Shown piece after piece: positions 11,494-21,404 of a stretch of 64,000 bases of DNA. The notes below the pieces were generated by a model. That model saw only the letters and a program-made list of their open reading frames with translations, was not told the origin of the DNA and made no database searches. The DNA is from Clostridia bacterium (GTDB lineage Bacteria > Bacillota > Clostridia > Christensenellales > Aristaeellaceae), in NCBI GenBank assembly GCA_017481825.1, contig JAFUOR010000008.1, positions 1 to 64,000 of the forward strand, given 5' to 3'. The position numbers and the translations under genes are program-made. Within the stretch, counting starts at the first letter, position 1, and every line of letters starts with the position of its first letter.

Positions 11494-13341
11494 ATGAAGG
11501 TTCGCATGAAAAAGTGGCTGGCGCTGAGCGGCTTGCTCGCGCTGTGCCTGGCGCTGACGGGGTGCTACGTGCCCCCGGATGATCTGGATCAGTATACGGT
11601 GGATGGCAACTATCAGTACCAGTCCATCGCCCCCCAGGTGATCACCCCGACCCCTTCGCCCACCCCGACCCCCACGCCCACGCAGGCCAATATCCAGCCG
11701 GAGGCGACCATCAACTGGGATAACTACGGAACGACGGCCACGCCCACCCTCATCCCCAACCTGACCAATCAGGGCGGGCTGATCGGTTACATCACGCCCA
11801 ACCCGGTGACGCCCAATTCCGTCACCCCTGTGCCGACCACGGCGGCCTCCAGCCTCAAGCTGGGTTCCACGGGCGATGATGTGGAGAAGATGCAGCGCCG
11901 CCTGAAGGAACTGGGCTATTACAAGGGCAGCGTCGATGGCGATTTTGGTGAGGGTACCGAAACGGCGGTCAAGAATTTCCAGAAGCAAAACGGCCTGACC
12001 GTGGACGGCAAGGCGGGCACCAACACGCTGAACAAGCTTTACAGCGACAATGCGGTAAAGGCTCCCACCACCACGGTGACCAACACGCCCCGCCGTACGG
12101 CCTCGCCCACGCCCCGGGCAACCTCGACCCCTGATCTTTCCAAGGAATACTATCTGGAGCTGGGTTCCTCCGGCTCCAGGGTGAAGACGCTGCAGAACCG
12201 CCTCATCGAGCTGGGCTGGATGGACGGCAAAGCGGACAGCTCCTTTGGCGCGGCCACCGAATATGCCGTCAAGGCCTTCCAGGCGCGTTATGACAGCCTG
12301 TGGGATGATGGCGTGGCCGGCCCCAGCACGCTGCAGGCGCTGTACTCCTCCAATGCGGCCAAGTCCTCCTCCCCTGTGTCCTCCATTGGTGAAACGCTGC
12401 AGGAGGGTGATTCCTCCGATGCGGTGAAGGCCATGCAGAAGCGTCTCAAGGAGCTGGGATATCTCTCTGGCTCGGCGGATGGCTCCTTTGGCTCCGCCAC
12501 CAAGGCGGCAGTTATCGCCTTCCAGACGGCCAACGGCCTCAAGGCGGACGGCAAGGCAGGCACCTCCACGCTCAACACGCTCTATTCCGATGACGCCAAG
12601 GGCCCCGATTCCCTGAATGACTCCGAGAACGCGGGCAACGGCGTGTCCATCAACGGCTATGTGACCCTGCGTGAGGGCGATACCGGCGATGCGGTGAAGG
12701 CTCTGCAGCGTGCGCTGAAAAATCGCGGCTACTATTCCGGCAGCATCGACGGCACCTACGGCAGCGCCACGGTGGCGGCGGTGACAGCCTTCCAGCAGCG
12801 CAATGGTCTGCGCGTGGACGGCACGGCTGGCCCCACGACCCAGACTGCTCTGTACGGCAGCGATGCGGAGGATGCGGATTATGACACCCTGCGTCCTGGC
12901 GACACCAGCACCGCCGTGCGCAATCTGCAGTACACCCTCTACGAATTGGGCTACTACGACGGCACGGTGGACGGCGTCTACGGCGATACCACCGAGGATG
13001 CCGTGCGGGCGTTCCAGATCCGCAACGACGTGAGCCCTGTGGACGGCATCGCAGGCACCAAGACCCAGCAGGTGCTCTACTCCGAGAACGCCATTGCGGC
13101 GGCGGCGCAGAACACGGAATACACGACGCTCCGCAAGGGAGACCGCGGCGACAACGTGGTGCAGATGCAGGACTCCCTGCAGCAGCTGGGCTATCTGAGC
13201 GAGGCGACGGGTTACTACGATGACGCGACGGTGGAAGCTGTGAAGAACTTCCAGCGCCGCAACGGCCTCACGGTGGATGGTGCAGCCGGTCAGGATACCC
13301 TGCGTGTGCTGTATTCCGACAACCCGAAGACGGCTTACTGA
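11494..13341 (+). CDS. Lipoprotein with six peptidoglycan-binding (PG_binding_1) repeats
   Basis: A 615-residue secreted lipoprotein. A signal peptide ends in the lipobox LALTGC, followed by a Pro/Thr-rich linker with alternating TPTP segments. Six PG_binding_1 repeats of about 70 residues follow, each with the pattern LxxGdxGxxVxxmQxxLxxLGYYxGxxDGxxGxxTxxAVxxFQxxNGLxVDGxAGxxTxxxLYS. There is no catalytic domain. It likely tethers the membrane to peptidoglycan or serves as a scaffold at the cell wall. Start 11494 has GAAGGAGGAGAGG upstream; an in-frame earlier codon at 11470 lies inside that site. A terminator follows the stop. Confidence 0.9.
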   Translation: MKVRMKKWLALSGLLALCLALTGCYVPPDDLDQYTVDGNYQYQSIAPQVITPTPSPTPTPTPTQANIQPEATINWDNYGTTATPTLIPNLTNQGGLIGYITPNPVTPNSVTPVPTTAASSLKLGSTGDDVEKMQRRLKELGYYKGSVDGDFGEGTETAVKNFQKQNGLTVDGKAGTNTLNKLYSDNAVKAPTTTVTNTPRRTASPTPRATSTPDLSKEYYLELGSSGSRVKTLQNRLIELGWMDGKADSSFGAATEYAVKAFQARYDSLWDDGVAGPSTLQALYSSNAAKSSSPVSSIGETLQEGDSSDAVKAMQKRLKELGYLSGSADGSFGSATKAAVIAFQTANGLKADGKAGTSTLNTLYSDDAKGPDSLNDSENAGNGVSINGYVTLREGDTGDAVKALQRALKNRGYYSGSIDGTYGSATVAAVTAFQQRNGLRVDGTAGPTTQTALYGSDAEDADYDTLRPGDTSTAVRNLQYTLYELGYYDGTVDGVYGDTTEDAVRAFQIRNDVSPVDGIAGTKTQQVLYSENAIAAAAQNTEYTTLRKGDRGDNVVQMQDSLQQLGYLSEATGYYDDATVEAVKNFQRRNGLTVDGAAGQDTLRVLYSDNPKTAY

Positions 13342-13354
13342 TCGATACTTACAG

Positions 13355-13395
13355 GGGAGAGCGGCCTGCGTGATGCGTGTGTCGCTCTCCCTTTT
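13355..13395 (+). terminator. Terminator after the lipoprotein gene
   Basis: GGGAGAGCG (13355-13363) pairs perfectly with CGCTCTCCC (13383-13391), followed by TTTT. Only about 20 bases separate it from the next start codon, so the downstream gene probably depends on read-through. Confidence 0.8.
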
Positions 13396-13415
13396 GACTG
13401 TTGTGGAGAGAATGG

Positions 13416-14468
13416 ATGAAACGATTTGCTTTGCTGCTGGTTATGATCCTGCTGGTCTGCCCGGCAGCTGCGCTGGCTGTACCGGACACGCCCTATGCGC
13501 AGGAAACGGTGCTGTCCGTGGCAGTGCTGACGGAAACGCAGTCCGCGCTGGTGGATAGCCTCTATGGGCCGCTCATGCAGCATGAGGCCAGCATCACGCT
13601 GCCGGAAAGAACCCTCTACGATGATGTGGTAGCAGCGATGACGGCGCTTTTGCAGGACTATCCGGAAATGTTCCATGTACACCGGAATTACAGCATCTCC
13701 TATGAGCGAAGCAAGCCGGAGTATGCCCTGACGCTTACGCCCCAGTACCGCATGACGGCGGCGGAGGCGGCCCTTTTGCGCCAGCAGATGTACATCCGGG
13801 CGGGACAGATCATCGCAGCGGATGCGGATCCCCTGGCACTGCACGATGCACTGTGCCTTGCGGCACTCTATGGCGGTGATACTGAGATGCGCCACACCGC
13901 CCCCGCAGCCCTCCTGGACGGTCTTGCCACCTGCGAGGGCTATGCGCAGGCGCTGTCGCTCCTCTACCGCATGGCAGGCATACCCTGCGGCGTGGTGATC
14001 GGCACGGCGAGCAGCAGCCACGGCGAAACCGAGAATCACGCCTGGAACATCGCCCTGCTGGAGGGATATACCCTCATCGACGCCACCTGGAATGATCAGA
14101 ACGCGCTGGGCTGTATCACGCACTGGTACTACGGCTTGTCCACAACGCAGATGGCGCAGGATCACACCGCAGGCGAAAACCAGCAGGTGCCGGACTGCAT
14201 CGACGCCTCCAACTGGCACCGCACACAGGGCCTGTATGTCCTTGATATCGCCGATGCCTACAATGCCCTGCGCCTCCTGGCAACAACCGGTGAGGCGGCC
14301 AATCTGCGAATCCTGGACAAAGACCTCTACGAACAGATGTCATCGGACATAGGCGGCTTGATCGACGTCTACAACGCCTCCTGCCCCGTCAGCGAGGCCT
14401 TCTACGGCGCATACTCCTACACCCTCAACGATGCGCAGCAGTGCATTCTCCTCACCCGAAGTGAGTGA
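13416..14468 (+). CDS. Secreted transglutaminase-like (cysteine protease-fold) protein
   Basis: A 350-residue protein. The signal peptide MKRFALLLVMILLVCPAAALA is followed by a central transglutaminase-core domain. The catalytic triad is visible as Cys in LATCEGYAQAL, His in NHAWNIA and Asp in IDATWND. This fold in secreted bacterial proteins acts as a peptidase or cross-linking enzyme, often on cell-wall material. Start 13416 (ATG) has GGAGAG five bases upstream; an in-frame TTG at 13401 overlaps that site and is less likely. It follows the PG-binding lipoprotein directly, suggesting a shared role at the wall. Confidence 0.85.
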   Translation: MKRFALLLVMILLVCPAAALAVPDTPYAQETVLSVAVLTETQSALVDSLYGPLMQHEASITLPERTLYDDVVAAMTALLQDYPEMFHVHRNYSISYERSKPEYALTLTPQYRMTAAEAALLRQQMYIRAGQIIAADADPLALHDALCLAALYGGDTEMRHTAPAALLDGLATCEGYAQALSLLYRMAGIPCGVVIGTASSSHGETENHAWNIALLEGYTLIDATWNDQNALGCITHWYYGLSTTQMAQDHTAGENQQVPDCIDASNWHRTQGLYVLDIADAYNALRLLATTGEAANLRILDKDLYEQMSSDIGGLIDVYNASCPVSEAFYGAYSYTLNDAQQCILLTRSE

Positions 14469-14774
14469 AGAATCTCATTCCAAGATTCAAATCCAAATCA
14501 CGTCCCAGACGGCGTCTTAGTACATTCATTATCCCGTCGGCCTCCGCAGCAGGTCGCTGCCTCCCACGACAACAAAAGTACAACCAAGTGTCGGGCGACG
14601 CGAGATGACCGCAGGGGAGTCGAGCCAAAGCGGTACCAACAAAGCACCACAAGATCTCGTCTCCTCAACAATCACGCGGGTGCAACTCCAACCGAAGGCA
14701 CTCACCCCCATCGCGAAATGGGTGTCGAGAGGGATGAAAGCCCTTCGCAGGGGGCAGGAACAGCATCCCTGCCG

Positions 14775-14801
14775 GGGTTCAGGGGCAGTGCCCCTGAACC
14801 C
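14775..14801 (+). terminator. Strong palindrome, probable terminator or repeat element
   Basis: GGGTTCAGGGGCA (14775-14787) and TGCCCCTGAACCC (14789-14801) are perfect inverted repeats around one base, followed by GGTTTTAC. It could end read-through transcription from the transglutaminase gene. The same GGGTTCAGGGGC-type palindrome is familiar as a dispersed element in clostridial intergenic DNA. Confidence 0.65.
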
Positions 14802-14813
14802 GCACGGTTTTAC

Positions 14814-14843
14814 TTGCAACATCCCCTGACTTCATGATATAAT
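14814..14843 (+). promoter_or_regulatory. secA promoter
   Basis: TTGCAA (14814-14819), 18-base spacer, TATAAT (14838-14843) with extended TGA at 14835-14837. The leader to the secA ATG is about 82 bases. Confidence 0.8.
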
Positions 14844-14932
14844 AAACTGGTTTATACCATTTTTCTGACAATCACGGCGGCATCCCGGTGGTATGCGGCC
14901 CTATGCTGGTTTTATCGGAAAGGAGAACACTT

Positions 14933-17647
14933 ATGCTTGAATGGGTGAAGAAGCTTTTTGGCGGCGGCGCGGATGCTGAAATCAAGAGGCTCACCAAGAC
15001 CGTGGACGCGATTGAGGCGTTGGAAGCGGATTATATGAAGCTGACGAATGAGCAGCTGCAGGCCAAGACGGAGGAGTTCCGCGCCCGCTTGCAAAAGGGC
15101 GAAACGGAGGATGACATTCTGGTGGAAGCCTTCGCCACGGTGCGCGAGGCGTCCCGCCGCATCCTGGGCATGCGTCACTTCCGCGTGCAGCTTATGGGCG
15201 GACTGGTTCTGCATCAGGGCCGCATTGCTGAGATGAAGACCGGCGAGGGCAAGACGCTGGTGGCGACGCTGCCGGCCTATCTCAATGCGCTGTCCGGCAA
15301 GGGTGTGCATGTGGTGACGGTCAACGACTATCTGGCCAGCTTCCAGAGTGCGTGGATGGGCAAGCTCTACCGCTTCCTGGGCCTGAGCGTGGGTCTGATC
15401 GTGCATGACCTTGACTCCGCTCAGCGCCGCGCAGCCTATGCCTGCGATATCACCTACGGCACCAACAACGAGCTGGGTTTTGACTACCTGCGCGACAACA
15501 TGGTCGTACGCAAGAATGAACTTGTGCAGCGCGGCCATCACTTCGCCATCGTTGACGAGGTGGACTCCATCCTGATTGACGAGGCCCGCACGCCGCTGAT
15601 CATCTCCGGCCAGGGTGACAAGTCCACCGATTTGTACGAGAAGGCCGACGCGGTGGTCAAGGGACTGAAGCGCGATGAGCACTTCACGGTGGAGGAAAAG
15701 AAGAAGGCCATCGTGCTGACCGACGAAGGCGCCCAGCGGGTGGAAAAGGCCTTTGGCGTCGAGAACATCAACGACGCTGAGAACGCCGAGCTGAATCACC
15801 ACATCCACAGCGCCCTGCGCGCCAACTTCATGATGAAGCGTGATGTGGACTATGTGGTGCAAAACGGCCAGGTCGTGATCGTGGACGAGTTCACGGGCCG
15901 CCTGATGATCGGCCGCCGCTACTCCGAGGGTCTGCATCAGGCGATTGAAGCCAAGGAGCATGTGAAGGTCGAGCGCGAAAGCCGGACGCTGGCGACGATC
16001 ACCTTCCAGAATTATTTCCGCATGTACAAGAAGCTCTCCGGCATGACGGGCACCGCCAAGACCGAGGAGACGGAGTTCCAGGGCATCTACACGCTGGACG
16101 TGGTGGAGATCCCCACCAACAAGCCCAATATCCGCAAGGATATGGACGATGTGGTCTATAAGAACAAGAACGCCAAGTTCAGTGCGGTGCTCGCTGCCAT
16201 CGAGGAGGCCCACAAGAAGGGTCAGCCTGTGCTGGTGGGTACCGTGACGGTGGAGACGAGCGAGATGCTTTCCGCCATGCTGCGCCGCCGGGGCATTGAG
16301 CACGAGGTGCTCAACGCCAAGAACCACGCCAAGGAGGCCGAGATCGTGGCTCAGGCGGGTCACTGGGGCGCGGTGACCATCGCTACCAACATGGCAGGCC
16401 GCGGTACGGACATCCTGCTGGGCGGCAATCCTGAGTTCCTCGCCCGCCGTGCGATGCGCCAGGAGGGCTACGAGGAGGAGATTATCGAGGCCGCGATGGG
16501 GCATTCCGAGGATGTGGCGGAAGAAGTCCTCGCTGCCCGCGAGAAGTACCATGTGCTTCATGCGAAGTTCAAGCAGGAAACCGACAAGGAGCACGAACGC
16601 GTGCTTCAAACTGGCGGTCTGCACATCATCGGTACCGAGCGCCATGAGAGCCGCCGCATCGACAATCAGCTGCGCGGCCGCGCAGGCCGTCAGGGTGATC
16701 CGGGTTCGACGCAGTTCTTCATCTCCCTGGAGGACGACCTCATGCGTCTGTTCGGCTCCGAGCGCATCGGCCCGATGGTCGAGAAGCTGGGCCTCCGGGA
16801 TGACGAGCCCCTTACGGCAGGCCTGCTGACCAAGCAGATCGAGAACGCCCAGAAGCGCATTGAGGGCCGTAACTTCGAGATCCGCAAGCACGTGCTTGAG
16901 TACGATAATGTCATGAACCGTCACCGCGAGGTGATCTACGGCCAGCGGCACCGGGTGCTCATGGGCGAGAATGTCCGCGAGAACATCATCGGCATGGCGG
17001 CCAAGCTGATTGACGCAGCGATGAACCGCTTCTGCACCTCTGAGGACAGCGAAGAGTGGGATATCCCGCAGCTGATGACTTACCTGGAAAACCTGTGCAT
17101 CCATAAGGGCAAGATCGCCGAACTGGAGCAGCTCATCAAGGACGAGGACAAGGCCGGTCTGCTGGAAGCCCTCAAGGCCGACGCCCGCGCCCTGTACGCG
17201 GAGCGTGAGACCCTGCTGGCCGAGATCGGCGTGGATATGCGCGAGTTTGAGCGCGTGATGCTGCTGCGCTCGGTGGACGTGCGCTGGATGGATCACATTG
17301 ACGCCATGGATCAGCTGCGCGACGGCATCGGCTTCCGTGCCTATTCCGGCAAGAATCCCGTCACCGAGTACCAGATTGAGGCGGGCTACATGTTCGACGA
17401 ACTGAACCACCTCATTCGCGAGGACACGGTGCGCCGCATCTATCAGGTGCGCATCGAGCGTACGCCTGAACGCATCCAGACCGTGAAGGCCACGCAGGAG
17501 GGCAAGGTCGCCAGCACGAAGGGCGCGCCCCAGCAGCCCCGCCGCGTGAAGGCGGCGGACAAGGTTGGCCGCAACGATCCCTGTCCCTGCGGCAGCGGCC
17601 TGAAGTACAAGAACTGCTGCGGGAAGAATCAGCCGACGGAGGGGTAA
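14933..17647 (+). CDS. secA: Preprotein translocase ATPase SecA
   Basis: SecA drives Sec-dependent export through SecYEG at the membrane. At 904 residues it is full length. Walker A is MKTGEGKT near residues 101-108, motif II is VDEVDS, the preprotein cross-linking and helicase motifs follow ([36 protein letters not shown]), then the helical scaffold. The C-terminal SEC-C zinc tail [13 protein letters not shown], used for SecB or lipid contact, is present. The start at 14933 has AAAGGAG upstream; an in-frame ATG at 14888 would add 15 residues unlike SecA. It is followed by prfB, the usual Bacillota order. Confidence 0.98.
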   Translation: MLEWVKKLFGGGADAEIKRLTKTVDAIEALEADYMKLTNEQLQAKTEEFRARLQKGETEDDILVEAFATVREASRRILGMRHFRVQLMGGLVLHQGRIAEMKTGEGKTLVATLPAYLNALSGKGVHVVTVNDYLASFQSAWMGKLYRFLGLSVGLIVHDLDSAQRRAAYACDITYGTNNELGFDYLRDNMVVRKNELVQRGHHFAIVDEVDSILIDEARTPLIISGQGDKSTDLYEKADAVVKGLKRDEHFTVEEKKKAIVLTDEGAQRVEKAFGVENINDAENAELNHHIHSALRANFMMKRDVDYVVQNGQVVIVDEFTGRLMIGRRYSEGLHQAIEAKEHVKVERESRTLATITFQNYFRMYKKLSGMTGTAKTEETEFQGIYTLDVVEIPTNKPNIRKDMDDVVYKNKNAKFSAVLAAIEEAHKKGQPVLVGTVTVETSEMLSAMLRRRGIEHEVLNAKNHAKEAEIVAQAGHWGAVTIATNMAGRGTDILLGGNPEFLARRAMRQEGYEEEIIEAAMGHSEDVAEEVLAAREKYHVLHAKFKQETDKEHERVLQTGGLHIIGTERHESRRIDNQLRGRAGRQGDPGSTQFFISLEDDLMRLFGSERIGPMVEKLGLRDDEPLTAGLLTKQIENAQKRIEGRNFEIRKHVLEYDNVMNRHREVIYGQRHRVLMGENVRENIIGMAAKLIDAAMNRFCTSEDSEEWDIPQLMTYLENLCIHKGKIAELEQLIKDEDKAGLLEALKADARALYAERETLLAEIGVDMREFERVMLLRSVDVRWMDHIDAMDQLRDGIGFRAYSGKNPVTEYQIEAGYMFDELNHLIREDTVRRIYQVRIERTPERIQTVKATQEGKVASTKGAPQQPRRVKAADKVGRNDPCPCGSGLKYKNCCGKNQPTEG

Positions 17648-17829
17648 GTGAAAGCGGATGAGGTGGACGAGACATGTTTGCTCAACATGCAGCAATGCAC
17701 TCTATCGCTTTCCCCCTCATCACCCGCTGAGACGGGAGCTTCCCCTCAAGGGGCAGCCAGGGCTTTGCACGGGCCGTATCTGCCCATCACACGAGAGACT
17801 AATCGACTTTAGAATAGAGGTATCACACC

Positions 17830-18936
17830 ATGTCAATGCTTGATTTGCAGCAATACACCCAGGATCTTGCCGCCATCCGCAAGGTTCTTACGGAGGCTGG
17901 CGATGCGCTTCACATCGAGAATCTCAAGGAACAGCTTGAAGAGCTGACCGAGGAGATGAACCAGCCTGAATTCTGGAACGACACCGACCGGGCGAACAAG
18001 ATTAACCAGAAGGTCGGCAACATCCGCAACAAGCTGGAGCACTACCAGTCCCTCGTTGCGGCGGCGGACGATATCGAGGTCGCAATGGAAATGGCTGAGG
18101 AGGAGCAGGACGAGGACATGGTAGCGGAGGCTGGCACGATGCTGGCCGATCTGAAGGAAAAGACTGCCGCCCTTGAGCTGGAGACCCTTATGCGCGGCCA
18201 GTATGACGGCAATGATGCGGTGCTGTCCCTGCACGCCGGTGCAGGCGGCACCGAGGCGCAGGACTGGACGGGCATGCTCTACCGCATGTACACCCGCTAC
18301 TGCGAGCAGATGGGCTTCACCGTGAAGGTGCTGGATTATCTGGACGGGGACGAGGCGGGCGTGAAGTCCGTGACCTTCGAGGTCAGCGGCGACCATGCTT
18401 ACGGCTATCTGCGCGGCGAAAAGGGCGTGCACCGCCTGGTGCGCATCTCCCCCTTTGACTCCCAGGCCCGTCGCCACACCTCCTTCTCCTCTCTGGACGT
18501 GGCGCCCATGCTGGACGATGTGGACGAGGATATCGAGATCAACATGAATGAAGTCCGCGTGGACGTGTACCACTCCTCCGGCGCGGGCGGACAGAACGTT
18601 AACAAGACCTCCTCCGCCGTGCGTATGACCCACTACCCCACGGGCATTGTCGTGGCCTGCCAGACCGAGCGCGATCAGGTGCAGAACCGCGCGACCTGTA
18701 TCCGCATGCTGAAATCGAAGCTGCTGGAGCTGCGCATCCGCGCCCGCGAGGAGGAAATGGCCGAGATCAAGGGCGAAATGAAGAAGATTGAGTGGGGCAG
18801 CCAGATCCGCTCCTACGTCTTCCAGCCCTACACGATGGTCAAGGATCACCGCACTTCCTTTGAATCCGGCAATATCGACGATGTGATGAACGGCAACATC
18901 AAGGGCTTTGTCACGGCGTATCTGAAGATGCAGTAA
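17830..18936 (+). CDS. prfB: Peptide chain release factor 2 (no programmed frameshift)
   Basis: RF2 recognises UGA and UAA stops and triggers peptide release on the ribosome. The 368-residue frame contains the GGQ motif (GAGGQNVNKTSS) for hydrolysis and the SPF tripeptide (RISPFDSQ) typical of RF2 rather than RF1. The N-terminal region runs without a break through the position (about residue 25-30) where many bacteria carry the CUUUGA +1 frameshift site, so this copy lacks autoregulatory frameshifting. GAGGT lies upstream. The 182-base gap from secA holds a short CCCCTCAAGGGG stem and no clear promoter. Confidence 0.97.
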   Translation: MSMLDLQQYTQDLAAIRKVLTEAGDALHIENLKEQLEELTEEMNQPEFWNDTDRANKINQKVGNIRNKLEHYQSLVAAADDIEVAMEMAEEEQDEDMVAEAGTMLADLKEKTAALELETLMRGQYDGNDAVLSLHAGAGGTEAQDWTGMLYRMYTRYCEQMGFTVKVLDYLDGDEAGVKSVTFEVSGDHAYGYLRGEKGVHRLVRISPFDSQARRHTSFSSLDVAPMLDDVDEDIEINMNEVRVDVYHSSGAGGQNVNKTSSAVRMTHYPTGIVVACQTERDQVQNRATCIRMLKSKLLELRIRAREEEMAEIKGEMKKIEWGSQIRSYVFQPYTMVKDHRTSFESGNIDDVMNGNIKGFVTAYLKMQ

Positions 18937-19140
18937 GCCGGGGAGCCCCGGCGGGACAGCTCGCGATTGAGTTGAGCGCCTTCGGCCATGCAATTTCCGC
19001 GTGGGGCTCCGGTTGAAACCTGTTGTAGTGTCCCCTCCCGCTCATCGGGCGGGCTACCGGCTTGCCTGCGGGAGAGCCCTCTCAGACATTCCGTAAGTGG
19101 GATGCAGCTCTCCCGGAGGGAGAGCCTTTTGGATTTTGGA
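18937..19140 (+). repeat. Intergenic repeat element, copy 1 (plus second palindromic element)
   Basis: Starting at the base after the prfB stop, GCCGGGGAGCCCCGGC forms a stem and is followed by CGGGACAGCTCGCG and a GTTGAG stretch. The same arrangement (GCCGGGGAGCCCCCGGCGGGGCAACTCGCG) starts directly after the stop codon at 36375. Further on, CTCTCCCGGAGGGAGAGCC (about 19108-19126) is another palindrome of a kind common in clostridial intergenic DNA. No gene is visible. Confidence 0.6.
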
Positions 19141-19147
19141 GGATCAC

Positions 19148-19831
19148 GTGAAGCATGTGCTTCTGTCTGTTCTGACCGCCCTGCTGCTGAGCCTGTGGGT
19201 GCTGGCGAGCACCCTCTGGAACATCACCGATCCCTGGTTGATGTGCAGTCTGATGGAGCACTTTGCTCCGCCGGAAATCACCGGCCTGCCTGCGGAAGAA
19301 TACGCCCCCGTAACAGAGATGATCTCCGGCTATATTGCCGGTGAGATCGATACCTTCCAGCACGTCTTCACGGCAGACGGCACAGAATACGCCGCCTTCA
19401 ACCAGAAGGAGCAGCAGCACATGGCAGACGTGCAGGGGTTGTTTAAGCTGTGCAACGGGCAGGCTTGGATGCTCATCCTTGCCATTGCCATCGCGCTGAT
19501 GGTGGAGTTTCGCCTGTTCAGTGAGGAAAGCCCCCTGCGCACCTTCCGCCGTACGCTCCTCGCCATCCTCGCGGCAGTGACAGCTGTCATCATCCTCGCG
19601 GTGATCGACTTCGACAGCCTGTTCGTCCTGTTCCACAAAGTCGCCTTCACCAACGACCTGTGGCTGCTCAACCCGCAAACCGATCTGCTCATCCGCCTGA
19701 TGCCCATTGAATTCTTCATCAGCTACGCCGCCATCATCGGCGGAATCTGGCTGTTGGGCATGATGGCGATGCTGACAGCTGCATCGGTGCAGCTGCGCAG
19801 GCTGCAAAACATCAATGACAAAGGGGAGTGA
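19148..19831 (+). CDS. TIGR01906/DUF1461-type integral membrane protein
   Basis: A 227-residue membrane protein with four predicted helices: residues about 4-24, 115-135, 150-170 and 198-220. The family signature is the conserved loop HFAPP near the first helix and FHKVAFTNDLWLLNPQTDLL before the last. Function of the family is unknown. The start is GTG at 19148 with GGAGGA five bases upstream; the open frame extends back into the intergenic palindrome but has no site there. It ends six bases before the tsaD start, so the two are probably co-transcribed. Confidence 0.75.
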   Translation: MKHVLLSVLTALLLSLWVLASTLWNITDPWLMCSLMEHFAPPEITGLPAEEYAPVTEMISGYIAGEIDTFQHVFTADGTEYAAFNQKEQQHMADVQGLFKLCNGQAWMLILAIAIALMVEFRLFSEESPLRTFRRTLLAILAAVTAVIILAVIDFDSLFVLFHKVAFTNDLWLLNPQTDLLIRLMPIEFFISYAAIIGGIWLLGMMAMLTAASVQLRRLQNINDKGE

Positions 19832-19837
19832 CATCCC

Positions 19838-20896
19838 ATGACGTATACTGAATCCGCGCTTGCCCAGACGAAGGCGCTTCGCCAAAAGGACAGGGTGCGC
19901 ATCCTGGCCCTGGAGACCTCCTGCGATGAGACCGCTGCGTCCATCGTGGAAAACGGGCGTACCATCGTGTCCAACATTGTGTTCAGCCAGATTGATCTGC
20001 ATGCCCTTTACGGCGGCGTGGTGCCGGAGATCGCCAGCCGCGCTCATGTGGAGGCCTGCGACCGGGTGGTGGACGAGGCGCTCAGGGCGGCTGGCATGAC
20101 TTTGCAGGATGTGGACGCCCTTGCCGTGACCCACGGCCCCGGCCTGGTGGGCGCATTGCTGACGGGCGTGAGCTGTATGAAGGGCCTTGCCTATGCGGCA
20201 AATAAGCCCCTCATCGCCGTCAACCACATCGAGGGTCATGTGTCGGCCAATTACATCTCCAATCCGGACTTGAAGCCGTCCTTTGTATGTCTGGTGGTGA
20301 GCGGCGGTCACAGCCACATTGTGCGTGTGGAGGACTACGGCGTGTACACCCTGCTGGGCCAGACCACGGATGACGCGGCGGGCGAAGCCTTCGACAAGGC
20401 GGCCCGGGTGCTGACGCTCCCCTACCCCGGCGGCCCGCGTATCGACGCGCTGGCAGAGGAGGGCAATCCGCATTTTCTGCCCCTGCCCCATCCCCATGTC
20501 CCCGGGCGCTATGACTACTCCTTCTCCGGCATGAAGACGGCCTTTCTCAACGCCGCCAACAAGCTGGAAATGAAGGGCGAGCCTCTGCCTAAGGCGGATA
20601 TGGCGGCGTCCTTCCGGCACGCGGTGGTGTCCTCCCTGGTGGAGAAGGCCATTCTTGCAGCGAAGGAGACCCATGCCCCTGCCCTGGCCATGGCGGGCGG
20701 CGTGAGCGCGAACCGCCTGCTGCGTCGCATGATGCAGGAAGAAGCCGACAAGGCAGGCATCCCTCTGTACATGCCGAATCTGAACCTGTGCACCGACAAT
20801 GCCGCCATGATCGCATCAGCTGCCTACTACCGCCTGATGCGCGGCGAAACGGCGGCGCTGACGCTCAATGCCACGCCCGCGCTGCGGCTGGTGTGA
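19838..20896 (+). CDS. tsaD: tRNA N6-threonylcarbamoyladenosine transferase TsaD
   Basis: TsaD moves the threonylcarbamoyl group to A37 of ANN-decoding tRNAs together with TsaB and TsaE. The 352-residue protein has the ASKHA-fold signature LALETSCDETAAS, the metal-binding HIEGH, GGHS, and the family block YDYSFSGMKTA. The metal aspartate sits in CTDNAAMIA near the C-terminus. The first 20 residues (MTYTESALAQTKALRQKDRV) are an extension relative to most homologues, which begin near VRILALETSCD, so a later start is possible. AAAGGGGAGTG is upstream of the chosen ATG. Confidence 0.95.
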   Translation: MTYTESALAQTKALRQKDRVRILALETSCDETAASIVENGRTIVSNIVFSQIDLHALYGGVVPEIASRAHVEACDRVVDEALRAAGMTLQDVDALAVTHGPGLVGALLTGVSCMKGLAYAANKPLIAVNHIEGHVSANYISNPDLKPSFVCLVVSGGHSHIVRVEDYGVYTLLGQTTDDAAGEAFDKAARVLTLPYPGGPRIDALAEEGNPHFLPLPHPHVPGRYDYSFSGMKTAFLNAANKLEMKGEPLPKADMAASFRHAVVSSLVEKAILAAKETHAPALAMAGGVSANRLLRRMMQEEADKAGIPLYMPNLNLCTDNAAMIASAAYYRLMRGETAALTLNATPALRLV

Positions 20897-20916
20897 TACG
20901 AAAGGAGAAATCCCTC

Positions 20917-21384
20917 ATGTGCGTATCTCCTGAGCAGGACAGCATGAATGCCCGAATCCCCGAGGGCCAGCGGATGCTGGTGTACATTGCCCTGACGCTG
21001 CTGGCAAAAATACTGCTCTCGCTGCTGACGACCTATCTGTACCGGTTTACCATTGATGAAGGCGCGTTTACAGCATTCATGACAGCCGGGCAAAGCGCTG
21101 CTGCCATCAGCTACGGCATGGGATTTGTGGAATGCATCACCCTGACACTGCTGCATCGCCGCGTGGTTTTCCGCAGCCGTCTGCATGTGCTGGCGGTGCT
21201 GGGCGCGATGTTCGGCGCGTCGGCGGTATGGTCGCTCCTGCGGAACGGAGCGTTGCTGCTTCTGGGGCTGCAGGGGGCTGAGGTGATGCAAATGAGCAGC
21301 TACATACTCACGGCAGCATGGATAATCATCAGCTACTTCTTCCAGCGCTGGGTGCTCTACCGGCGCAGCGTTGATACCCTCTGA
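20917..21384 (+). CDS. Small GtrA-like membrane protein
   Basis: A 155-residue protein with four predicted transmembrane helices and a short soluble start (MCVSPEQDSMNARIPEGQR). The pattern of a basic loop after helix 2 (LLHRRVVFRSR) and a closing helix ending in FFQRWVLYR resembles GtrA-family proteins, which help flip lipid-linked sugars or assist wall glycan decoration. Start 20917 has AAAGGAG nine bases upstream. Its leader (TGATACGAAAGGAGAAA) is almost identical to that of the next gene, suggesting a tandem duplication with strong divergence. Confidence 0.6.
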   Translation: MCVSPEQDSMNARIPEGQRMLVYIALTLLAKILLSLLTTYLYRFTIDEGAFTAFMTAGQSAAAISYGMGFVECITLTLLHRRVVFRSRLHVLAVLGAMFGASAVWSLLRNGALLLLGLQGAEVMQMSSYILTAAWIIISYFFQRWVLYRRSVDTL

Positions 21385-21404
21385 TACGAAAGGAGAAAGC
21401 CCTT

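Larger units (their letters stand above)
14469..14932. other. 464-base intergenic region with structured elements ahead of secA
   Basis: No convincing gene. It holds many short inverted repeats, including the strong 13-bp palindrome at 14775-14801, then the secA promoter. The segment 14540-14770 has clustered CTCG/GTCG words and looks like the degenerate intergenic repeats common in Clostridia. A short plus-strand open frame at 14605-14829 runs through the palindrome and lacks a ribosome site, so I do not call it. Confidence 0.6.

Noticed and set aside
14605..14829. A 74-codon plus-strand frame before secA
   Set aside because: No ribosome site, passes through a strong palindrome and overlaps the secA -35.
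14912..17695. A 927-residue open frame antisense to secA
   Set aside because: It mirrors SecA exactly, has no ribosome site, and consists of Leu/Ala/His-rich antisense composition typical of GC-rich shadows.
17880..17935. Programmed frameshift in prfB
   Set aside because: No in-frame UGA or CUUUGA is needed; the single frame encodes the whole protein.
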